A stretch of DNA of 64,000 nucleotides from Veillonella sp. Its GTDB lineage: Bacteria > Bacillota > Negativicutes > Veillonellales > Veillonellaceae. Location: assembly GCF_041333735.1 (NCBI RefSeq), contig NZ_JBGKFB010000001.1, forward strand, positions 248,001-312,000, given 5' to 3'. Shown one piece after another: positions 18,801 through 30,800 of the stretch (positions are counted from its first letter, which is position 1; the number at the start of each line of letters is the position of its first letter). The notes beneath the pieces were generated by a model, which was not told the DNA's origin, did no database searches, and worked only from the letters and a program-made list of their open reading frames with translations. Position numbers and translations under genes: made by a program.

Positions 18801-21800
18801 TGCAGTGATTTGCCATGTTTGTTCCCCTACTGCTTTTAATTGTTCTTCAGTAGCGGCACGGCCTTTTGTTGCAAAGTCTGCACTAGTTACAGTTGTGTTG
18901 GACAAGCCTGTAATATCGTTTGTAGTACCACCAGTTACGGTTACAGTACCAGTTTTTACAGTACCTGCTGCACCATCTAAGACAACTGCATTAGCACCAC
19001 CAGTTGTAATTGTGTTATTCACACCATCTACAACGGAGGAACCAATTGTAGCTTTACCTGCTGTACCATCAATTGTTACTGCATTAGCACCAGTACCAAG
19101 AGTCACTTTGTCGTTGAGTTTTACGTCATAGATTGTATGACCGTCAGTAGCCGTAGTAGATGTAAGGGTTACATTACCTGTTGTAGCATTCGCTGCTTCA
19201 CCATTGTTAGCAGTTACTGTAGTAGTAGCCTTTTTAACATCTGCAATATTAGCTGCATTTGTGTTATCTGTATCATCATTATTTACATGACCACTTGCTA
19301 CATTTTTGATGACATTATTGCCATTATCTAAACCAGCATCAGTCAAGGATACAGGATTTTTACCTGTTGTATTAATACGTACACCATCAGCGGCATATTT
19401 AGTATTACCGTTAGCGTTAGTTACAGTCGTACCATCAGCTGTAGTTGCTGTAGATTTACCACCATCAGCTACTGTGTTACTAGCGGCTGTAGATGTATTT
19501 GTCTTAGTACCATCTGTTTGAGTAATGCTATCGCCTGTAATAACAGTTGTTTTACCGCCTGTGACTTCAAAGGTTGCAGAGTTCAGCTTCACAAGGTCTT
19601 TATTCAAGGAGAATGTGAAGTCTCGTTCGTTTTGGTTCACTGTGAGGTTTTCACCTGCGATCAATTGAACTTTGTCGTCTTTACCAACCTTAGCATCCTT
19701 CTTAGTACCTGTTTGATTACCAGATGTAGTAGCATCTTTGTCTGCAGTAATTTGCCATGTTTGTTCCCCTACTTGTTTCAATTGTTCTTCAGTAGCGGCA
19801 CGGCCTTTTGTTGCAAAGTCTGCACTATTTACAGCTGTGTTAGACAATCCAGTGATATCGTTAGTAGTGCCACCAGTTAGTGTTACTGTACCCGTCTTAA
19901 CAGTACCATCTGCACCATTAATCACAACAGCATTAGCACCACCTGTAGTAAGCTTGCTTGCTACACCATCGATACCAACTGTACCAATTTGTGCCTTACC
20001 AGCAGTAACTGTACTTGTATTAGTACCATCAGTAATTGTATTAGATGTAGCATTGGATGTGTTTGCATTACCATTGCCATCATTGATTACATTGCTATCT
20101 ACAGTAATTTTATTAGATTTAGCACCATCAACTAATGTATTTTCATCAACAGTAGATGTATTAGTTTTAGCACCATCTTTAATCACTTGACCCGCTGCAG
20201 TCGTTTCTGTGGACTTAGTACCATCTGCTACAGTGTTGCCAACTGCTGTAGATGTATTCGTTTGTGTACCAGCTGTTTGAACGATACTATCGCCTGTAAT
20301 AACAGTTGTTTTACCACCTGTTGCTTCAAAGGTTGCAGAGTTCATCTTCATAAGGTCTTTATTCAAGGAGTATGTGAAGTCTCGTTCGTTTTGGTTCACT
20401 GTGAGGTTTTCACCTGCGATCAATTGAACTTTGTCGTCTTTACCAACCTTAGCATCCTTCTTAGTACCTGTTTGGTTACCAGATGTAGTAGCATCTTTGT
20501 CTGCAGTAATTTGCCATGTTTGTTCCCCTACTTGTTTCAATTGTTCTTCAGTAGCGGCACGGCCTTTTGTTGCAAAGTCTGCACTATTTACAGTTGTGTT
20601 AGACAACCCAGTAATATCGTTTGTAGTACCACCAGTTACGGTTACTGTACCAGTTTTTACAGTGCCAGCTGCACCATCTAAGGCAACTGCATTAACACCA
20701 CCAGTTGTAATTGTGTTATTCACACCATCCACAACGGAGGAACCAATTGTAGCTTTACCAGTTGTACCATCAATTGTTACAGCATTAGTACCAGTACCAA
20801 GGGTCACTTTGTCATTGAGTTTTACATCATAGATTGTATGACCATCAGCAGCCGTAGTAGATGTAAGGGTTACATTACCTGTTGTAGCATTCGCTGCTTC
20901 ACCATTGTTAGCCGTTACTGTAGTAGTTGCTTTTTTTACATCTGCAATATTAGCTGCATTTGTGTTATCTGTATCATCATTATTTACATGACCACTTGCT
21001 ACATTTTTAATAACATTATTTCCATTATCTAAACCAGCATCAGTCAGGGATACAGGATTCTTACCTGTTGTATTGATACGTACACCATCAGCTGCGTAAT
21101 TAGTATTACCGTTAGCATTGGTTACTGTTGTACCTGCTGCAGTTGTTGCAGTGGAGTCAGCACCATTAGTTACAGTCGTACCATCAGCTGTAGTTGCTGT
21201 AGATTTACCACCATCAGCTACTGTATTACCAGCGGCTGTGGATCTATTTGTCTTAGTACCATCAGTTTGCGCAATGCTATCGCCTGTAATAACAGTTGTT
21301 TTACCACCTGTTGCTTCGAAGGTTGCAGAGTTCATCTTCACTAGGTCTTTATTCAAGGAGTATGTGAAGTCTCGTTCGTTTTGGTTCACTGTGAGGTTTT
21401 CACCAGCAATCAATTGAACTTTGTCGTCTTTACCAACCTTAGCATCTTTCTTAGTACCTGTTTGGTTACCAGAAGTTGTAGCTTCTTTGTCAGCAGTGAT
21501 TTGCCATGTTTGTTCCCCTACTGCTTTTAATTGTTCTTCAGTAGCGGCACGCCCTTTTGTTGCAAAGTCTACACTATTTACAGTTGTATTAGACAAGCCT
21601 GTAATATCGTTTGTAGTACCACCAGTTACGGTTACAGTACCAGTTTTTACAGTGCCTGCAGCACCATCTAAGGCAACGGCATTAGCACCACCAGTTGTAA
21701 TTGTGTTATTCACACCATCCACAACGGAGGAACCAATTGTAGCTTTACCTGCTGTACCATCAATTGTTACAGCGTTATTACCAGTACCAAGGGTCACTTT

Positions 21801-24800
21801 GTCATTGAGTTTTACATCATAGATTGTATGACCATCAGCAGCTGTAGTAGATGTAAGGGTTACATTACCTGTTGTTGCGTTAGCTGCTTCACCAGTATTG
21901 GCAGTAATTTCAGTTTTAGATGCTTTTTTAGCTACGTTAATCGCATCAGCTACGTTTTGTGCTGTCGCTACACCATCTGTAGTTGGACCAGTTACAGTAC
22001 CATCTGCACCAGCTGTGATAGCAGCTGTATTTATGTCGTATTTCACAACCCCTGCATCATCGATAGAGGCAGTTGTTAATGTACCATTCTTGAAGTTCAA
22101 GCCATCTGCCAAGGAAACTTGTTTTGCGGTACCATCATTTGCTTTGTAAGACAAGTTTGTCTTATTCGCAATCTTAGTACCATCGATTGTTACCTTGTAA
22201 TCCTTAGTCGTACCATCCGCACTTGTTGTCGGTGTTACAGAAATTGGATTGTTAGCATCAGTTATATCTGTGCTTACTGTTACAGCCGCTACAGCAGATT
22301 TTTTAACCTCTGCTTCAGATACTTTTACAGTTAAATCTTTACCGTTTGCGTCAGTAGTTACATATTTACCATCGCCAACGATATTGAACGTATCGTCTTT
22401 AAGATTTACTACGCCAGCAGATGTATTAGTATCGCCAGAGAATTTCAAGTTAACTGCATCAGTTGTCGCTTTAGCAGTATCTGCTACAGCTTTCAGTTGA
22501 TCTTCTGTTGCTGCACGACCAGTTGTAGCAGTACCATTCCATGTTGTATTGGATAAACCTGTTACATGGCTGTTATCTCCATCAACAGTTACGCCACCAA
22601 TAACCGCATTCTTAGCAGTCACTTTACCTGTAGCGCCATCGAGTTTGATAGTTTCAGTTGTACCATCACCAACAGATACGCTTGTCAAACCAGCAAGGTC
22701 TTTATTCAAGGAATATGTAAACTTACGTTCATCTTGGTTGATTGTAAAGTTATCACCTGCAACTAATTCAACAGTTTGATCCTTACCAACAGTAGCATTT
22801 TTCTTAGTGCCTGTTTGTGCACCAGTTGTACCAGCTTTATCTGCTGTAATGTTCCAAGTTTGGCTAGATGCAGCATCTGCTACCTTTTGTAATTGATCTT
22901 CTGTAGCAGCACGGCCTGTTACGGCTTTAGTTACACCAGGAGTCCAATCTTTATTAGTCAAACCAGTAACAGTACCTGCAGCACCATCTACTGTAATAGT
23001 GTTTGCACCACCTGTAGTGATGGTGTTATTTACACCATCTACAACAGCAGTACCAACAGTGGCTTTACCAGCTGTACCATCGATAGTCACTGCATTAGCA
23101 CCAGAACCAAGTGTCACTTTATCATTGAGTTTTACGTCATAGATTGTATGACCATCAGCAGCAGTGGTAGATGTAAGAGTTACATTACCTGTTGTAGCAT
23201 TAGCTGCTTCACTTGTATTAGCAGTAATTTCAGTTTTAGCTGCTTTTTTAGCTGCGTTAATCGCATCAGCTACGTTTTGTGCTGTTACAACCCCATCTGT
23301 AGTTGGACCTGTTACAGTACCATCTGTGCCAACTGTGATAGCAGCTGTATTCACGTCGTATTTTACAACGCCTGCATCATCGATAGAAGCAGTTGTTAAT
23401 GTACCATTCTTGAAGTTTAAACCATCTGCCAAGGAAACTTGTTTTGCTGTACCATCGTTTGCTTTATAGGACAAGTTTGTCTTATTTGCAATCTTAGTAC
23501 CATCAATCGTTACCTTATAATCCTTAGTCGTACCATCCGCACTAGTTGTCGGTGTTACGGAAATAGGATTATTAGCATCAGTAGTATCAGTGCTTACTGT
23601 TACAGCTGCTACAGCAGATTTTTTAACCTCTGCTTCAGATACTTTTACAGTTAAATCTTTACCATTTGCATCGGTAGTTACATATTTACCATCGCCAACG
23701 ATGTTGAATGTATCATCTTTAAGATTGACTACACCAGCAGATGTATTAGTATCGCCAGAGAATTTCAAGTTAACTGCATCAGTTGTGGCTTTAGCAGTAT
23801 CCGCAACAGCTTTCAATTGATCTTCAGTAGCTGCACGACCAGTTGTAGCCGTACCATTCCATGTTGTGTTAGATAAACCAGTTACATGGCTGTTATCACC
23901 ATCAACAGTTACGCCACCAATAACCGCATTCTTAGCAGTCACTTTACCTGTAGCACCATCGAGTTTGATTGTTTCAGTTGTACCATCACCAACAGATACG
24001 CTTGTTAAACCAGCAAGGGCTTTATTCAAAGAATAGGTAAACTTACGTTCATCTTGGTTGATTGTAAGGTTATCACCTGCAACTAATTCAACAGTCTCAT
24101 CCTTACCAACAGTAGCATTTTTCTTAGTGCCTGTTTGTGCGCCAGTTGTACCTGCTTTATCTGCTGTAATGTTCCAAGTTTGGCTAGATGCAGCATCTGC
24201 TACCTTTTGTAATTGATCTTCTGTAGCAGCACGACCTGTTACGGCTTTAGTTACGCCAGGAGTCCAATCTTTATTAGTCAAACCAGTCACTGTACCAGTT
24301 GCACCATCTACCTTAATAGAGTTTGTACCACCAGTTGTAATTGTGTTATTTACACCATCTACAACAGAGGAACCAATAGTGGCTTTCCCCGCTGTACCGT
24401 CGATTGTTACTGCATTAGCGCCTGTACCAAGGGTCACTTTGTCATTGAGTTTTACGTCATAGATTGTATGACCATCAGCTGCTGTAGTAGATGTAAGGGT
24501 TACATTACCTGTTGTTGCGTTAGCTGCTTCACCTGTATTAGCTGTAATTTCAGTTTTAGATGCTTTTTTAGCTGCGTTAATCGCATCAGCTACGTTTTGT
24601 GCTGTTGCAACCCCATCTGTAGTTGGACCTGTTACAGTACCATCTGTGCCAGCAGTGATAGCAGCTGTATTCACGTCGTATTTTACAATGCCTGCATCAT
24701 CAATAGAAGCAGTTGTTAATGTACCATTCTTGAAGTTCAAGCCATCTGCCAAGGAAACTTGTTTTGCTGTACCATCATTTGCTTTATAGGACAAGTTTGT

Positions 24801-27800
24801 CTTGTTCGCAATCTTAGTACCATCGATAGTTACCTTGTAATCCTTAGTTGTACCATCCGCACTAGTTGTCGGTGTTACCGTCAATGGGTTATTAGCATCA
24901 GTTGTATCTGTACTTACCGTTACAGCAGCTACAGCCGATTTTTTAACCTCTGCCTCAGATACTTTCACAGTCAAATTCTTGCCATTCGCATCAGTAGATA
25001 CATATTTACCATCACCAATGATATTGAACGTATCATCTTTAATGTTCACCACGCCAGCGGCAGTGTTAGTATTACCTGCAAATTTCAAGTTTTGATTGCC
25101 CACAGCCGTTTGGATATCACCAATATTAGCTGCATTAGTCACAGTAGTACCACCACTAGCAACGTTAGAAATAACCTTGCCACCAGCATTGATACCATCT
25201 GTTTTATCAATAGAAATACCACCAACAGTAAGTGTATCTGTTGTAACACCAGTACCTGTAATGGCTGTTGTACCATTTGTTAAACCATTTGTATTGATAA
25301 CCGTATTGCCTGCTATGAAAGATGTACCAGTGAAAGTAGTGCCTGTGAATGCTTTACCAGTTACAGAACCATCTGCACCATTTAATGTAATTGCATTAGC
25401 ACCAGATCCTACAGTTACTTTATTATTAGCTGTTACAGAGTCAACGGTAATATCCTTCTTAGTGGCAACAGTGATTTTCTTTTTATCTGTACCATCTTGT
25501 GTAATCTCGATATTATCGCCATTAACAAGATCCACAGTGTCGCCACCTTTTACTGCTGTTTTATCAGTTGTGCTGGAATTAGTTGTAATACTCCAAGCTG
25601 CACCTGCTTTAGCAGCCTCAGCAGCTTTATTAATAGCATCAGATACATTCTTAGCTGTTGCCAAGCCATCTGCACCAGTTACAGAAGCTTCACCTGTTGT
25701 AGCATTACTATTAATCGTAGCACGAGTAGTGGAAATCTCTACAGTATTACCATTCATATTCGTAGATACAAAGTCACCTGTAGCGCCTTTCACATTAAAC
25801 GCCACATCAGCCTTGCTTAAAGATTGGCTAGACGCAGTGCCAGTATCGGCACCCAAGGTAATATTTCTAGCAATCGCTGTTGCATTAGTTGCAATAGCTG
25901 CTGTATTTTTGGTGATATTACCTTTATTCGTAGCAATGTCTGCCGTATTCGTTACAATATTGCCTTTATTTGTTGCTATATCTGCAGTATTAGTATTGAT
26001 TTGAGTCTTGGTTGCTGTATTAAGATCAAAGGATACTTTACCATCATTATCAACTGTAGCAACAGTAGAGCCACCATCTACAAAATCAAGACCTTTAGAT
26101 AAAGATACTTTCTTTGCATTAGCATCTGCCGCACTATTAGCACGATATGTTAAATCAGTTTTAGCAGCGAGTTTTGTGGTATCGATACCTATTGCATAAT
26201 CCTTAGAATTAGTACCCGCTGTTGGGGTTACCGTAATCGGATTGTCAGCTTGCGTATCCTTACTTACTGTTACAGCAGAAACAGCTAAATCCTTCACCTT
26301 AGCGGTATCAACAGCAACTTTCACACCTGCTGCCGTAGCAGACGTGCTTACAAGGTTACCATCGCCCGTTACTGCAAAGGATACATCACCGTCTTTAAGG
26401 TATTTATTACCTGTAGAACCAGTATCAGCAGTGAGGCCAATACCCTTCGTTGTAGCGTTGACAGTGTCAGCATCTAAACCAACCGTAATCGTTTGATTAT
26501 TTACAGTTGCTGTTACACCGTTAGCACCAGCCACGTTAAGTTTTTGGTTTTTAAGGTCCACAGTGCCGTTATTTGTACCATCAGTAATATTGAGATTTTG
26601 AGACAAGTTAGCAACCGCTTGTTTCACATCCCCAATATTGGCTGCATTAGAATCATCGGTAGCATTATTATTTACCGTACCGCTAGCTACATTAGAAATA
26701 ACCTTACCACCAGCATTAATACCAGCAGTTTTATCAATAGAGATACCACCTACAGTTACTTTATCTGTTGTAATACCTGTGCCTGTAATAGCAGTTGTAC
26801 CATTTGTTAAACCAGACGTATTGATAACAGTATTACCTGCAGTTACGGAATCAACAGTTATATTCTTAGCCGTTCCGATGGTGAAAGCCTTACCAGTTTG
26901 GCTGATTTCAATGTTATCTCCATTATTAAAGGCAATTGTATCGCCACCTTTTACCGCTTCTTCAGCATGAGCATTCGCTTTTACTTTGAAAGAAGAAGCA
27001 TCCTTAGCAGCATCCTTAATAGCTTGTTCATTAACAGTCAAGGTTACATCATTGCCAGATGCAGCTGTCGAGATAAACTTGTTATCCCCTTTGATGTTGA
27101 AAGATACATTACCATCCTTTAAGGACTTAGCAGTCGTAGATGTGCCTTTATCATCGGCTAACGCAATAGTATGAGCAATGTTTGCTGTATTTGTTGCAAT
27201 ATTTGTTGTGTTAGTAGTAATTTGATTTTTGTTTGCAGTGATATTCGACGTATTCGTAGCAATATCTTGTGTATTTTTTGTAATCTTATTACCTAATACA
27301 GTATTTGTATTGTTAATTGCAGCAGCAACCTCTGTGGCTTTAGCTACACCGGTAGTACCCGTTACAGTACCATTCGTTGTATTAGGTGTTAATGTACCTT
27401 CTGCTACGTCAATAGTAATCGTTTGCCCACTAACAGTGGCTTTCGCTGCACCTGTACCTGTTACTGTTAATTTTTGATTTTTAAGAGCTACAGAACTATT
27501 ATTTGTGCCATCGCTGATGTTTAAGTTTTGAGACAAGCCATTAACAGCAGAGTTAATAGCACTAGCTACATTCTTAGCAGTAGCTAAACCATCAGCACCT
27601 GTTACGAAAGCAGCACCAGTATTGGCATCACTATCAATTGTGGCACGTTTTGTAGATACTTTTACAGCACTACCATCCATTGTAGTAGAGATATAGTCAC
27701 CAGTGGCACCACTCACCGCAAAGGACACATTACCATTGCTTAAAGACTGACTAGAACCTGTACCACTATCTGCGTTAAGCGTAATAGTACGGCCTACTGC

Positions 27801-30800
27801 TGTAGCAGATTTATTAATAGAATCTTTTGTAGCTTGATTTAAATCAAAAGATACCTTGCCATCAGAATCTACTGTTGCCACAGTATTAGTACCATTAACA
27901 AAATTAAGACCTTTAGCTAAAGACACAGTTTTTGCTGTAGCACCATTGGCTGTATAGGCTAAATTCGTTTTAGCTGCAAGTTTTGTAGTATCGATGCCAA
28001 TTGCATAATCTTTAGAATTATTTCCTGTCGTTGAAGTTACAGTGATAGGATTATCTACAGTATTAGCTTTACTTACGGTTACTGCTTCTACAGCTAAATC
28101 TTTTACTTTAGTGGAATCAACAGATACTTTTACTCCAGCGACAGAGCCTACAGTAGTAACTAGATTACCATCACCAGCCACTTTAAAAGTTGCATCGCCG
28201 TCTTTTAGATACTTGAGGCCTGTGGATCCCGTATCTCCAGTTAAACCAATACCTTTAGTTGTCGCATTAACAAGCTCTGGTTCAAGGCCTATTACAAGAT
28301 TTTGTCCACTCGTATTCGAATAGATATCTGTGCGAATACCATTTCCACCTGTTACGGTAAGCTTTTGGTTACTAAGATTTACTGAGCCCGTTTTAGTTCC
28401 TTTATTGGCAATGATATCCAACTGAACTCCAGAAACAACGTTATTAATTGCTTGGGCTACATTACTAGCATCAGCTAATCCAGTTGAAGCAGAGGCTCTA
28501 CCATTATTTAAAGTTATGTTTTGTACATTAGGAGAAATAGTTAATTGCTTACCATTTGCAGCTGTCTTGATATAAGTATTATCGCCATTAATGGACAATT
28601 TGCTATTAGCAAGATTGACATCTCCACTGCCAGTATTGCCTGTAAAAGCTAAGTTAACGCTTTTTAATTGAGCAATGTTAACGGCATCTGTGTCATTAGT
28701 GCCAGCTGCAACACCGGTTATCTGACGCGTCATCGTACTATTGCCTACGGATACTGCACCAAGTTTACTTGTTAAAGCAATATCAGTTAATCCGGCATAT
28801 TTATCTGTGCGATTTGTATTAACATTGTATCCTTGTACACCAGCTGCAGTACTAGCTTCAGAGAAGGAACCTAATGCAATACCATTGTACGCAGAAGTAT
28901 TGGAATTAGGACCTATTGCTACACCATTCTCAGCAGAGGAACCTGCATTAATCCCCACTGCGATAGCAGATGAGGCACTACCGTTAGTATTTTTACCAAT
29001 AGCAATAACATTATCAATCGATTTAGTAGCACTGCTGCCGACAACTTTGGCACCAGTACCAAGCATAATAGACTCACTAGTATAGATTTTAGTATTAGCA
29101 ATATTACCAGCACCATTGCCTAAGCTAGTATTATTATTACCAATTACTTGTCGCCCTGCATTTGTACCAACACCAACATTATTAAGACCATTGGACTGCA
29201 TTCCGGCAGCCCAGCCAATGGCAACACCATTAGCATTATTTGAAGCACCATTATTTGCTTGGTACCCCAAAGATATTACACTATTACTATTAGCCTGTGC
29301 CCCATTACCTATTGCTAGGCCTGAATCGCCCTTAGCCTGTGACGAACTTCCTAAAGCAACTGCATCTTGTCCAGCTGTAGATGCACTTCTACCTAATGCG
29401 ATAGCATTTTGTGCTGACGCAGCTGCATTATACCCAATGGCAAGAGCACTTTCAGCTTCCGTTGAAGCACCAAAACCTATGGCTGTTTGATAATTTGTAC
29501 CCACTTTAGTCTTTGTACTAGAGCCCAAGGCGGTAGTCCCAACACCATTAGCCTGAGCGCCCTTAAATTGCCAATTACCACCACCAAGAGCAACAGTAAA
29601 GTCACCATTGGCTTTAGCATCTTTACCAAGAGCCACCGATCCAACAGCATTAGATACTGCACTAGGTCCAATTGCTATAGCATCTGTACCTGTAGCACCA
29701 TCATTATTTATATTGCCTGCATCAGAAGAATTTACAGAGAAGTATTTTACCTTTGCTGCATTTAATTGAGATACATTAACTGCATCATTATCCTTCACAC
29801 CATTAGCCACATTTCCTAATATTCGAGGAGTTTGTGTTTGCTTATTCGTATCAGTTTGAGCAACATTCACCAGTGCTAATGATGCTGGGGTCTGTGCAAC
29901 AGCACCAGTTACTAATGTACCGTCATCTTTGACATCTACTGTACGGTAGTATTTTTCAACCTTAGTACCATTCTCAATCGTTGATACTTTTGAAAGCGGT
30001 TCCCCTGTAGCATTTACATTAACCACAGAACCAGAACCACCGTTCATAATATTAGTTACTTTACGTGCCAAGGAGTAGATTTGAGAACCATTAACTGCAT
30101 CTGTACTTGTTTGAGAAACCTCACCTGGCGCCACATTTTTAAGCTGACGTTCGAAACCTTTAGCACCAAAGGAAACAACGTCACCAGGAGAAATGTTTTC
30201 ACCGCCAGACCATTTAACTTCTACACCATCAATAATTGCATTCACTTGTTTTGTTGCATAATGGTCCGTATTAGAACCACCACCGATAGCTACAGAGTTA
30301 TCAAAGTTAGCACGAGCCGCAGTACCAATGGCCACAGCATTAGTAACAGGGTTATTATTAACAACTTGGCCTTTATCATTCATACGAGCCATACTGTTAG
30401 CTGCAGTACCAATTGCAACACCTGCATTACCGGCAAGAGCACTTGTACCATAGGCGACACCAGCATGAGCTGCTGTGGTGCCTTTATAGTCTGTCAAATT
30501 ATAGCCTGTTAGATCTTGAATTGCAGTTTGTAAGGTACCAGTAACCTCAGCATCATTCTTATTAGTATAGGAGACTAGCTGATTTGCAGCTTTTCTGGCA
30601 TCATCGCCACCAATGGCAATCGCAGAATGGCCATCAACCTTTACATTGCCACCAATAGCAATGGATTGATCACCTGTAACAACAGCACCTTCATCTGGAG
30701 AAAGACCACTACCAATGGCAACCCCTTGTGTTATATCGGCTGCTACACGAGAATTTGATCCTATAACAATTGCACGACTTGTAGTTGTTAAGCCCGCACC

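Noticed and set aside
25096..26004. A 302-codon plus-strand frame inside the first adhesin, and many similar ones from 13 to 43 kb
   Set aside because: These are antisense shadows of the repetitive adhesin codons; they repeat with the same period as the adhesin modules.
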